DNA of 64,000 nucleotides, from the NCBI RefSeq assembly GCF_016086655.4, contig NC_052136.2, positions 40,850,492-40,914,491 of the forward strand, in the 5' to 3' direction. Position 1 is the first letter of the stretch, and every line of letters starts with the position of its first letter. Of this stretch, positions 33,738-45,355 are shown piece after piece. Origin of the DNA: Lepeophtheirus salmonis (taxonomy: Eukaryota; Arthropoda; Copepoda; Siphonostomatoida; Caligidae). The position numbers and the translations under genes are program-made. A model generated the notes under the pieces. That model was not told where the DNA came from. It searched no databases and saw only the letters and a program-made list of their open reading frames with translations.

Positions 33738-34300
33738 TTGGCTTATCCATGGACCAGGGCTTATCTGCTGGTGAAGGATAAATATATACCTATAATTTTT
33801 GTAAAATACGTATTCAACATTAAAAAATCTGCTTGGACTATCCGGTCATTTTTAGTTTTATTTGTCATTACCAGAAACGATGTTTTACACCATTTATCAA
33901 AAGATTTCACGGAAATTGTTTTGGCTCTAAAGTTGGAGATTAGAATAAAAACTGGGCTCTTAATATATGTTGCACGGGTTTTTCTCGTCATCTTGTCTTT
34001 TACCTTATCTATTTCATAGAGAGGGACCGGGAACCGTATCACATACTTGTTATTTATGCTTGACAAAAGTAGCACATATTAAAAAAAATAAAAATACTAA
34101 GCATACTGTAGTATATCCAAATCTGAAATCTTCTTTAGACCAAATCCTCAAAATAAAGAATATATAGTAGTACCTGTTTCTCCGAATTCAATTGAAATAA
34201 TTGATTATCCCAGTGAAGACATAGAATACGAATATAATGAAGTCCCTTCAAACTATTCAAGTAAACATCGTTTAGTTGGGTCAGGAAAAGCTAAATGAGA
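33738..34300 (+). other. Possible decayed coding remnant, family not identified
   Basis: On the plus strand the frames contain SHTCYLCLTKVAHIKKNKNT followed by a VVYPNLKSSL segment, and later a stretch VPVSPNSIEIIDYPSEDIEY ending at a TGA near 34300. It vaguely recalls Cys-pair proteins of unknown function found in arthropod transposons. The overlapping ORF on the minus strand (33761-34075) has no motif either. No function can be given. Confidence 0.25.
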
Positions 34301-35855
34301 ATATTCAAAGATTTACATCTGTCAATAAGGTCACCAGAATTTTTGGTATGACATACATAATTCAAATTACTTCATGTTTTAAATAAAATATTAATTGTTG
34401 GTCCTCTCCAAAAATATCTCCTTTTACTACAGAATGTATTTTTTGGTTTTTTTTTATTGACTACATCGATATTATGTCCGGATTGATTTGTGTTTAATTC
34501 AGAAATCATAATCAATTACAACTCTTATATATGCCATATTAGTTGTACGAACAGGCGTAATTGAAAATACACCATAACCCCAATACTTATAAAAAAAGTT
34601 TATATAAGTGCATAGAAAGTAAAAGTGAAATATTTTTAAGTCATCACAGCCTATCTATATAAACCAGTCTCTAGTTCAGACAATAAATTTTTAATGAACT
34701 TTAGTTAAACTGGATTTATAGGGTATGAGCAAACTAAATATATATATTCCATCCACAAGGTAGTGTGACAGTCTGTAGCTTGTTGTTTAAGAAAATTGTG
34801 CATGCTCAGAAGAACTTTTAGTGTGCTTTGATTTTAGAAAAATGGCAAGATTATTTTAAACTGATATAGTTACAATCACTAATATAATATATAATAAGAG
34901 AAAATAAAAATAAACAAACACGACAGTGGTTCGAATGGAAGGAGTGCTAATCACTTAATTATCCGTTGTTAATTACAATATCATTAGACATGATGGACTA
35001 TTCATATTGGGCCAGACTCTTAGATTGACAGACAAGCATTTGCAAAATACTAGGCAAGAGCAGCAAATTCCACTTCGTTATGATTTAAGATAGGTATGTC
35101 AGAAGAAGAGGTGGTTGGTTGTGGAGCGACAAACCACTGAGTGGATTCGGGCAGATAGTCAAAGATCGAGTCGCTGGAGAGTGCGAAACAAATAGCTACA
35201 AAATCCAAGATAAGGTGGAGATATGTCCGTGGGGCATCTTGGTGCAAGGGGATGATGATTACAGATTTCGAAATGGGTGATCCCAAGAACAGCCACCCTG
35301 ATAATAACAGTTCCCGTAGAAATTGAAATTCAAGCATCTCCTGTTGAGGATAAAGTATCTCAGATCCCTTCTTTTGTACTAATTCTTAGAGAACATGGAA
35401 GTATTGATGAAATGAAAATTGAGGATTATATTCTTCCATACAACTTGTAGAAAGAACTCAAGTGAAAATTTTAAAATTCAGCAGGATAACTTTAAAAATA
35501 AAACATCTCCTTAACTAATAGTAAATTCAATTTTCAAATGGCTAGATAGGTCACAGAAACAGTTTTTAAAGATTGAAACTTTTCAATAATATTTTTTTCG
35601 TCTATACACAACAGATCATCCAAAATATGAGATACCCTAAGTACACACGTTAAGATAATAATAGTTTATATAAAATCTTGACTTGAAGTTTATTTTTATC
35701 TTTATATTTACAAAAACAAGAATGAATATAATCTATAGAGATCTTAATCTGTCCTAGGACAGATTACGATCACGATCTCTACTAGGAGAATCAACGATTT
35801 TACTGGATTTCAATCTCTACTGTGACATATGTATATATGCAATGATATTCCAAAC
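34301..35855. other. No gene supported
   Basis: AT-rich. The minus-strand ORF 35050-35337 (95 codons) lies in a locally more GC-rich patch (about 35030-35340) that may be transposon-derived, but I recognise no domain on either strand. The direct flank of the hAT element at 35864 starts here. Confidence 0.3.
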
Positions 35856-35863
35856 AGTTAGAT

Positions 35864-38394
35864 CAGGGGTGTCAAAGATAAGGCCCGCGGGTCGGAACTG
35901 GCCCGAAATGAGGCTCAAACAGCTCCGAAGGATAATTGCAAAGTGAAAAACAATACATAAAATATACAAAAAAATTATCATTATTTTTAAATTCTTATGT
36001 ACAATATTGAAACAACATCCTTAAACAAAAAATGTACTAAAACAGGAATAAAACCTATCATTCCTTTTTAGTTCATTTTTTTCTATTTTATATTCCCCTT
36101 TTCTCAAGTTTTTCGAATATATTTCTGGCTAATTCGATAGTAAATCAAACTTTTCTCTTTTTTTTTCTCTGCTTCAACCATATTAACAATAATGTCGTTA
36201 TCAAAAAAAAAAAAAAAAAAAAAAAAAAAAGTGGATAAGGAGTGTAGAATTTTTCAAGAAAAATGGAGCACATCATATATTTTTCAAGGAAAAACAAGGA
36301 CACCCACTGTGCTTGGTGTGTTTGCAACATGTTTCGGTATGCAAGGAATATAATATTTGGTGCACTTTGAAAGTCACCACAGCGCGAAATATGACACATT
36401 AAAAGGAACAATGAGTACAGATAAGGTCAATTAATTTCTTGCGGATCTGAGCAAACAGCATTCAACCTTTTGCCCGGATTTGAGAAGTAAGTTAAGCTTC
36501 AGTAAAGGTCAGCTTCCTAATTGCCAATGAAATAGTATTAGTATCAAAGCCGTACTCTGACGGCAATTTTGTTAAAAGATGCATGATGAAGGCGTCTGAA
36601 CTCGTATGTCCAGAGAAGCGACGAGCCTTTGCCATTATCAACCTGACGAGGAACACGATAGAAGAAAGGATTTCAGAACTATCGGAAGATTTGACCAGTC
36701 AATTGAAGCAAAGAGGTGGGAGTTTCATTGCATTTTCCGTTGCAATTGACAAGAGCACTGACATCACGGATGTGGCTCAATTGGTGATATTTATTCGTGG
36801 TGTTGAGGATACATTGACAGCTACTGAAGAATTTATTTGAGTTGGTGCCCATGATGGACACAAAAATAGCTGAATTCATTTTTGTGTCTGTAGTAGCTGC
36901 AATGGACAGAGTGGGAGTGGACTGGTCACGCGCTGTCAGCATTGCTATAGACATTGCACTATCCATGATCCGAATAAAGTCAGGGGCCGTGACAAAGTTC
37001 AAAGCGAAAGTGCAAGTACACAATGGAGGAGATCGCTTCTGGGCATTCCATTGTATTTTGCAGCAGGAGGTAAAGCGTTGTAAGTCCTAGAAAATGGACC
37101 ACGTTATGGAATTGGTTGTTGAAACTTTAAATTTTACCCGAGCCAGAGGGCTAAACCATCGACAGTTTGAGACATTTCTTCGTGACAGGAACATTACACA
37201 CAGGCTCCCATATAACAGGGAAGTGAGATGGTTACGCCGAGGCGTTGTGTTGATGCATTTCTATGATCTACCAGAGGAGATCAGTCATTTCATGGAGGAA
37301 AAAGGAAAAACGGTTCCTGAATTACAATCCCATATGAATGGCTACAGGGTCTTGTATTTTTGATTGATATTACTGGACACTTTAACAGCCTTAACAAAAT
37401 GTTGCAAGGAGGCAAAAAAGTTGTCACATAGTTTTATGACAAAAAAAACCGCATTTAAATTGAAGCTGGCTTGTGGGAGACCCAAATGGAAACTGGCGAC
37501 CCTGCTCATTTTCCATGCCTGATAAATGTGTGTGAAGAAAGACCTAATACAGACTTGAAGCGATATAGAGACAATATTATAGGATTACTGGTAGATTTGA
37601 ACAAACGATTTCAGCTATTTGGTCAACTTAAGACAGAATTTTCAGCTTTTAACTCACCTTTCACAGTTAATGTTCCGGTCGACATCCAGCTAGAAATAAT
37701 TGATCTACAATGTGACGCAGATTTGAAGGACAAATTTAACTCCGTTGGTCTGGATATCCAATACCAAGCTACCCTAAATTAACAGCCCTTGCGACTAAAA
37801 TTATACGCATGTTAGGAACAACTTACCTCTGTGAACAAATCTTCTCAGTTATGAATATCAATAAAACAAAATTGCGTTCAAAGATAACCAATAAGCACTT
37901 AAATAACATTATAAAAGATACAGCTAGTCAGGAAATTACACCTGATGTTGATGCACTCGTTCAGTCAAAAAGATGGCAAGTTTCAGGAGCAAAAACTAGT
38001 CCAGAATAGATTCAAGTTTTAAAAATCATGCCTTGCTATTTAAATTTGCAGATTATGTTCAGATAAGAAGATTGCAGCTCTTCAAGTATGTCTAATTATT
38101 GTTTAATTTCTTAAAATGTGCAATTTAATGTCCTTATTTTTTCATAATCTTTATAAAATCTCATGTAAAGTGTATTTTGTACTTTTTTAAAACTTTTTAA
38201 ATTAAAATTTTATGCAATTAATGAAATGTATTGTTAAAGTGTTATTAAACAAAATACCTTCCCTTTTTACGAAGGAAATACATGCTATTTTGGTTATGTA
38301 GAGCCAAGTATGCTATGATTTTAATAGCCTGGCCCTGAATGAATACATAACGCTCGTATGTTGGCCACGATGTGAAATGAGTTTGACACCCCTG
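35864..38394 (+). mobile_element. hAT element of Charlie/GTF2IRD2 type, 2.53 kb, with perfect target duplication
   Basis: The left end CAGGGGTGTCAAA and the right end TTTGACACCCCTG are perfect inverted repeats of the classic hAT form. They are flanked by AGTTAGAT on both sides (35856-35863 and 38395-38402). The element contains a transposase pseudogene on the plus strand and a 28-bp A run at 36203-36230. The intact 8-bp duplication shows both ends are original. Confidence 0.95.
36230..38009 (+). pseudogene. hAT transposase (GTF2IRD2/ZBED-like), decayed
   Basis: Readable blocks in order: a BED-finger remnant (ESHHSAKYDTLKG, about 36370-36410); SELVCPEKRRAFAIINLTRN and FSVAIDKSTDITDVAQLVIF, the first catalytic region (36583-36840); a second ORF to 37090; NREVRWLRRGVVLMHFYDLP (37094-37363); a long helical part (37471-37782); and the C-terminal dimerisation region GTTYLCEQIFSVMNINKTKL (37809-38009). 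This is the architecture of Charlie-type hAT transposases, from which vertebrate GTF2IRD2 derives. At least four stops or frameshifts separate the pieces, so it is inactive, but it is better preserved than the other transposases here. Confidence 0.9.
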
Positions 38395-38402
38395 AGTTAG
38401 AT

Positions 38403-38880
38403 CTATCCTATGTATAATATTGAAGGCCTTGGATAAAACGGGTTAATAAAGTAAATGTCTCAGAATTATTTTAATATGCCTACTTAAGAAAATATTTCAT
38501 ATCGTGGCAGAATGTATGTGGAACTCTTCTTATCGGAACACAAATTAAGCTAAGTTGTTAAGTTCGTTGATATTTTTGCATTTTCATGTTTTATATAATG
38601 AACCATGAATTACTAAAGTAATCCATGACCTAAGTATAAGTTACAATATATAAATATGTACTACTTTTTGCGTTTTTAAACATTTGCTTCAATGACGTTC
38701 CCTAACAATTAATCAATAAAAATTATAGTCAAGTAGTACAGAATATTTTCTGGTAATACGACCATTTTAAAAAATAAACTACTTTTACCATAATTAGTTA
38801 TAAATTCAATTTGATGATTTTTATATCGATACTTTAATTTATTTTTATTTTTCGTAAATAAATACTACTACTCTTATTTT
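38403..38880. other. Spacer between the hAT element and the P-type remnant
   Basis: AT-rich, with nothing recognisable; probably part of the 5' region of the following transposase remnant. Confidence 0.3.
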
Positions 38881-39360
38881 ATGTCTCGAATTCAGGTTAT
38901 ATTCATTCGTGGATTGTCATATCCTTGGAAGCAACCCATTTTCTTCGACTATGATTGTTCGGTAACAAAGTATATAACGTTAAGTGGGAGCCTTACAGGT
39001 TATTTAATTGAGAGTATATCCGGAAGGGATGAGTTGAGTTCTGTTTTAAAAGAGACTCCATGTGGAGTCTTTATTCACATTATTATATATTTTATTTATT
39101 CACAAACGATCTACTTTTCAATGTTATTTTAGAATTGGAAAATAGTGGGATTTGTATTTTTGGAATGTTTTCTGATATGGAACCCAAAAATATCCGCCTT
39201 CGGACATAATTAGGATTACCTTCTGATAAAACATACATTTCCAATTCATTTAACAAGGATTAACGTATATAAGTGCTTACATATGTTCCTCAATTACTGA
39301 AGTTACTGAGAAATCATTTCATTGATCAGGGCTTTCAATTAAAAAATTATTTGATATCAT
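38881..39360 (+). pseudogene. P-element-type transposase remnant, copy 3
   Basis: The ORF 38881-39132 reads FIRGLSYPWKQPIFFDYDCS, the block in P-type (THAP9-like) transposases that precedes the GTP-binding/RNase H part. It continues after a stop as LENSGICIFGMFSDMEPKNI, LGLPSDKTYI and, at about 39283-39350, VPQLLKLLRNHFIDQGFQL. This is the expected order DFD...SDMGxxN...PHLLKLxRN. Stops and gaps show decay; the N-terminal THAP domain is not seen nearby. It represents the downstream half of the type of protein whose upstream half is at 24.7 and 49 kb. Confidence 0.8.
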
Positions 39361-40463
39361 GAACAGTTCGCAACCTATAATAAAAAAAATTATCCAATCC
39401 AAGTCTTGAAGTTATCTTAAAGCCTTACCAAAACGGCATAATTATTTCAACAAAGTCTATTATGGCGTTGTATGAAGATATCAAATATGAAATTCAGTTT
39501 CCATATGTATTGACATCTCACCTTAATTAGGATTGCCTTGAAAACTTTTTTTTCCAGAATTATATATATTGGACAAAATAACTGTCAGCCTAATGTTGTA
39601 GAATCAATAGATCGATTTCGTACTATTGTAATCAGTGGCTCTGAAAAAGTTTATCGTTGAAAATGCTCCAGTTAATTTTCAAAATGACTAATACTCTCAT
39701 TTCATGATTCAACAAGTCCCAGGGGTTATATTGGATGGAAAAAATTTAAGAGAAAATCACGAATATATAACAGAGGAAACGTTCAAAGATATTGAAGATT
39801 TTGATTTTTAGAATTTATTTATATATTTTTTTTAAACAAGAAGAACACAAGGACCCAGATTCTACAATTTAGGAGATTTTGCAAGTATTCCCAAGAAAAT
39901 CAACTTTCAACAAAAGGGATTTATATAGTTTGTGGGGTATGTGGCCAAAAAATTTCCTCCCAAATTCCCAGTATTACGAATCAATACCTGATATCTTAAT
40001 GGTCCGCCTAGTCTATGGTTACAAACTCTATCAAGAGGGTGATTAATTCAACTATCTACAAAATTTATAAACGTTTCAAAGAAAATGGAAGACGAATTTA
40101 ATCAATGCCACCGGCGACTATGTAGATACTTAACCATTTGCTATAGATAGACTGATACAAATTATTCATAGCAAATACCCCAATAGACCTCGTGAAGTTA
40201 TCAAAAGTTTATAGACTCGAACATTTATTCGAATAAAATATATTACAAATTCGCTAAGAAAATAAGAAAAATGACTCATTTTGTCCGTTAACTTTGTAAG
40301 TTGTTAAATATCAAATAATTTCCCTCTATAATATTTTATCTTTAAAGTATATTTAGTTTGAAAAACTGAAAAACATTTTAGTCTTAATTATAAAGATCAA
40401 TCACTTCATAATTATGCGTGAATTAAATCAATAAATTTAATAGTATATCTACTATGACATTAC
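39361..40463. other. Decayed DNA; possible helix-turn-helix fragment of a mariner/Tc1-type transposase at about 40040-40240
   Basis: On the plus strand at about 40048-40085 the frame reads STIYKIYKRFKENGRR, and later AIDRLIQIIHSKYPNRPREV, resembling the paired helix-turn-helix region of mariner/Tc1-like transposases. There is no catalytic part and several stops. Between 39361 and 40000 nothing is convincing. Confidence 0.35.
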
Positions 40464-42543
40464 TATAGTTGATAATATTGTAGAGAAAAACGCGTGCGAG
40501 GAGACAGGGGGAGAAAGACACATGGTATCATTGTTTAAAATACTGATGTGATTATCACTGATAATCACATCGGTATTTATCAGTTGCCTGCTTTATTATG
40601 ATTTTTGAGGGTGTAACGAAAGTATTTATTAGCAAAATGTTTAATAAAGATATACTACGTATAATTGACTTAGACGATTTTTATCCGTTACAGTAGATTT
40701 GGAAACGTCACACTCCATGAAATAGTAATTTATTGTGAACCATATTCTCAGAAAAATAACTAATAAAACGACAAAATAAGAGTATTTCGAAATATATTTG
40801 AAGTTCCAAATTTAAAATAGAAGGCTTAAATTAAATATAATCTACATACTAAAAAATAAACCATCACACATTTAAGTTAAATATACAAAATTAAACAATT
40901 AGAATCATATAACTAATAATAACAATAAATTATAAATACAGAATATTGAAATAATAGATTGATCCAAATAATATCTTCTTGTTCTAACATCGGAATTCAG
41001 TTCAATATGTCATAACTTGAGGTTGCAAAATACAAGCCAGACATGGAGTTTAATCAAAAGATCATCACCTTTTTTCCTTATGTGCAAGTTGCATATACAA
41101 TTGTGCACAGGATAGATATATTTCTACCGATGAGATTTTAATAATTATTAGTAATAAAGTAAATCATAAAATAATGTTAGATTTCAATCCATATCTTCTT
41201 CCAATCTTAGTAAGAAAAGTTTTTAGAATCCCACTTTCATTTATTTCATATTTATCTAAAAAAAGAAAAGTTAATCCATGCAGTCAAATTTAACTGATAA
41301 AGACAATTCAGGCAACCAGTCTTGACTTATTCTAGTTTTCTAACATGACATCGTAAAGATTTAGATCAAAAGCTAATTATGTAGTAATGTCCGGTGATAT
41401 TACTCCTTATTAAGAGCATCAAAAAAGATTTTTTCCTCCGCTATTTATGCTTATATAACAACATATATACACAATTGGTAATTATAATGCTACACCCAAT
41501 GCAACTACCCCCGTTGTTGTGACCATTTAAGCAGTTGTTTTTGCCTTTTACGAGTTTTCTGATCACCATTTCTTAGAGCCTATCAACCATAGCTAATCCT
41601 TAAGTGATAAAAAAGTAATATTTATTGACTATGTAATATTGGAAAACCTAATGATCATACCCAAGTCTTTAAGTGAAGAAACTAGTCTCAGACAAACTAG
41701 TTGCAAACCATCCAAAGCTACTACCCCCGTTGTTGTGACCATTTAAGCAGTTGTTTTTACTATTTAATGAGTTGTGTATCATAATTCTTGATATGTTTAG
41801 CTAAAATAGAATCATATTTTAGGGTTAGATTTAAAAAAGATTGAATACTTACTGTTAGATAGTACAAAATTCAGAGTTTCATTTCGAAATTAGTAAATAT
41901 TTTATACTTTTTACTGATAACTTGATCGTCATTTGGTGTGGATGACTCAAAACATTTTTATATGTATTTCTATAAATGACATCAGTACCAACATCCTCCA
42001 TTAATTTAATGATGGCTCCTCGGGAAGGGATAGGTTTAGTCGTGTATTTCTCCATAAATTTTTTGAACATAGATGATTAGCAATTGATAAGGTTATATTA
42101 CATGCAATAAGCATCTTTGTGAGATCAAAGTTAAAGTCTGACTTGATGTATTCATCATTAACTTGATTTTTTAGATGAATATCCATTCTCTTGATATGAG
42201 ATGGGAATAATGAGTGGCGTGTAATTCTAGATAGGAGACCAAAGGCACATTTATTTCGACAAATCCGACAAACCATCTGTTTCTCATCTGGTAAGTAATT
42301 CCCAAATTCCTGGGCCTCCATTATCAGAAATCCAGACAGAAGGCGACGTTATTTTAGGCCTTTTATTCAGTTCCCTATCGACTATCACCATCTAATATTA
42401 TATTAATATTGAATAATAAAGGCGGGAATGATGACGTTCATGATTGATAGAAGAAGATGTATATTATTTAATCAATGATGCCATAAGTATTTCTTCTCTT
42501 CTGCTCGCACGCTTTTCTATTCTTACCAAAATTATCACCCTTA
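40464..42543 (-). mobile_element. hAT-X copy G, longest copy (2.08 kb), with perfect target duplication
   Basis: Ends TATAGTTGATAATATTG (left) and CCAAAATTATCACCCTTA (right), flanked by GACATTAC on both sides (40456-40463 and 42544-42551). This copy fixes the family's boundaries. The element reads on the minus strand, with the zinc-finger ORF near its right end in window coordinates. Confidence 0.93.
41879..42321 (-). pseudogene. hAT-X BED/CGGBP1-like zinc-finger ORF, best-preserved copy
   Basis: The first part (42321-42001) runs MEAQEFGNYLPDEKQMVCRI with CRIC, then TRHSLFPSHIKRMDIHLKNQ, giving the Cys-Cys-His-His set of a BED finger, and DLTKMLIACNITLSIANH. A one-base loss (CATCTATG instead of CATCCTA) then moves the frame; the second part (42070-41879) reads FKKFMEKYTTKPIPSRGAII and ends at stops after KSIKYLLIS. 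The arrangement finger, N-I-P-L/ADHP-like block, GGSIP-like block matches the hAT-derived CGGBP1 type. No DDE region is present in the remaining 1.4 kb. Confidence 0.78.
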
Positions 42544-42551
42544 GACATTAC

Positions 42552-43663
42552 GTTCCATCGACAAAGGAAAACGCGTGGTGGATGCACGATTTTAGGAAAA
42601 AATGTCAAGGAAAAAATGGCAGGAGAAAAAAAAAGGAAAAGTGTCAAGTGAAAAAATGGCAAGATGCCTCGACTTAAAACTTTTGGATATTAATTATTAA
42701 TTAGAAATATGTTCAACAATAATGAAGATACATCCTAAGACTAACTCGTTCCTTTGTTTTAGTCATTTACTTAATTCCCTGTTTTAATTCGTATTTTATA
42801 TACGTTCTCCCTTTTTTCGTTAGTACAATAATTCTTTTTTTTTATTCTTTTTTTTTTTTTTGTATTTTTTCGAATCGTCAACATACTTTAAAAAAACTTT
42901 GAGACACGGGATCTTGCTTTGTGAAAAATATCAACTTATTAGGGAAACTTGCCCTTCAGAGCCCAGGAATCTGGTCGGATCAGAATAAAACATTACCCTT
43001 GGTACGTTACTCAGAATTATAAACAACTTTAATTTTATGTACAAAGCCTGTATCTGTCTCCATTTTTGAAATAATTAATATATGCGCTATTATCAGGGGA
43101 AATCTACTAAAATCAAAGGAGAAAATCCAGTGTAGAATGGACATGTTAAAAAGAAAACGAAAATAAACATGGTAACCCTAACAATTTGAAGAATGCTTTG
43201 AAAACAAAAAAGAATAATGCTCATGACGTTTGATTAGATCAGGTGCAATTAGCTGGGACAAGAGAGGAAGGATATAATGAATATAAACATGGATATTTGC
43301 TAGAAGTACTCCGATGTCGATAACCAATTATACACTGAGTCCAACAAGGACTTCCTCCTATTTTTATAAAACTGTATTTCCTTAGCTAATTATTCGTTCT
43401 TTTGATGTCTATCTGATTAAAACGACTATTGATTATTGAAATATCTCCGGATTAGGGTTAAGCTCCGTCTTTTATGAGCACACACGAATGTTCAAGCATG
43501 TTTTAAATATAATTGAATCTATTTGGGAAAGGATATTCATTACTCAGGAATGAAATAATAATGACAACTACTAAGAAAAATAAAATTCGTTCTTTATACT
43601 ACCAATTACAAATTAACGGGCCAGCTAAAAAACACACTCTGGATTTACATGTATGACTATAAT
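42552..43663. repeat. Two dispersed repeats: 42860-43075 (partner 58255-58490) and 43155-43570 (partner 10075-10345)
   Basis: 42860-43075 and 58255-58490 share TTTTCGAATCG, ACTTGCCCT.CAGA, CCAGGAATC.GG, GATCAGAAT, GTCTGTAT.TGTCTCC in order. 43155-43570 matches the 10-kb repeat. A small ORF at 42444-42677 spans the junction of copy G and its flank and is not a gene. Confidence 0.6.
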
Positions 43664-45347
43664 TAAGGGTGATAATTTTGGTAAGAATATAAAAACGTAC
43701 GAGGAGAAACAAATAAATACGCATGGCATCATTGATTAAATAATATACATCTTCTTCTATCAATCAAGAACGTTATCATTCCCGCCTTAATTATTCAATA
43801 TTAATATAATATTAGATGCTGATAGTCGATAGAGAACTGAATAAAATGCCTAAAATAACGTCACCTTCTGTCTGGATTTATGGAAATGGAGGTCCAGGAA
43901 TTTGGAAAATACTTACCGGATGAGAAACAGATGACTTGTCGGATTTGTCGATATAAATGTGCCTTTAGTCCCCTGTCTAGAATTACACGCCACTCATTAT
44001 CCTCAGCTCATTTCTAAAGCATGGATATTCATCTAAAAAATCAAGCTAACGATGAATACATCAAGTAAGACTTTAACTCTGACCTCACAAAGATGCTTAT
44101 TGCATATAATATAACCTTATCCATTGCTAATCATCTACGTTCAAAAAATTTATAGAGAAATACACGGGTAAACCTATCCCTTCCCAAGGAACCATCATTA
44201 AATTAATGGAGGATGTTGGTACTGATGTCATTTATAGAAATACATATAAAAATGTTTTGAGTCATCCACACCAAATGATGATCAAGTCATTAGTAAAAAA
44301 TATAAAATATTTACTAATTTCGAAATGGAACTCTGAATTTTGTACTATCTAACAGTAAGTATTCAATTTTTTTTAAATTTAACTATAAAATATGATTCTA
44401 TTTTAGCTAAACATATCAAAATTATGATACACAACTCATTAAATGGCAAAAACAACTGCTTAAATGGTCACAACAACGGGGGTAGTAGCTTTGGATGGTT
44501 TGCAACTAGTTTGTCTGAGACTAGTTTCTTCACTTAAAGACTTGGTTATGATCATTTGGTTTTCCAATATTACATAGTCAATAAATATTACTTTTTTATC
44601 ACTTAAGGCTTAGCTATGGTTGATAGGCTCCAAGAAATTGTGTTCAGAAAACTCATAAAAGGCAAAAATAACTGCTTAAATGGTTACAACAACAATAATT
44701 AGTTAGATCTCATCGGTAGAGATATATCTATTCTGTCCACAATTGTATATAGCAACTGCCACATGAAGAATAGGGGTGATTATTTTTTTGATTAAACTCC
44801 ACGTCTGGCTTGTGTTTAGCAACTTAAAGTTATGACATATTTATCTGAATTCATGTCAGAACAAGAAAATATTATTTGGATCAATCTATTATTTCAATAT
44901 TCTATATTTATAATTTATTGTTATTATTAGTTATATGATTCTAATTGTTTAATTTTGTATATTTAACATAAATGTATGATGGTTTATTTTTTAGTATGTA
45001 GATTAGATTTAATTTAAGCCTTCTTTTTTAAACTTGGAACTTCAAATATATTTTGAAATACTCTACTTTGTCGTTTCATTAGCTATTATTCTGAGAATAA
45101 GGTTAATAATGAATTACAATTTCATGGAGTGTGACGTGTTTTCAAATCTACTGTAACGGATAAAAAACGTCTAAGTCAATTATACGTAGTATATATTCAT
45201 TAAACATTTTGCTAATGAATACTTTCGTTATACCCTCAAACATCATAATAAAGCAGATCACATCAGTATTTTAAACAATGACACCATTTGTCTTCCCCCC
45301 CCCCCTTCTCCTTGCACGCGTTTTTCTCTACAATATTATCAACATTA
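43664..45347 (+). mobile_element. hAT-X copy H (1.68 kb) with 7/8 target duplication
   Basis: Starts TAAGGGTGATAATTTTGG and ends ATTATCAACATTA, flanked by ACTATAAT (43656-43663) and GCTATAAT (45348-45355). The zinc-finger ORF (about 43890-44330) is broken by stops and by the same CATC(C)TACG one-base loss as copies B and G. The internal 45-bp direct repeat is present (about 44445 and 44660). A run of ten C lies near 45295-45305. Confidence 0.88.
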
Positions 45348-45355
45348 GCTATAAT

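Noticed and set aside
33738..34075. Two opposed ORFs as genes
   Set aside because: No domain, no start context, and the two strands give equally open frames; only a weak remnant is noted.
42444..42677. ORFs at the right end of hAT-X copy G
   Set aside because: They cross the exact element boundary at 42543 and the target duplication.
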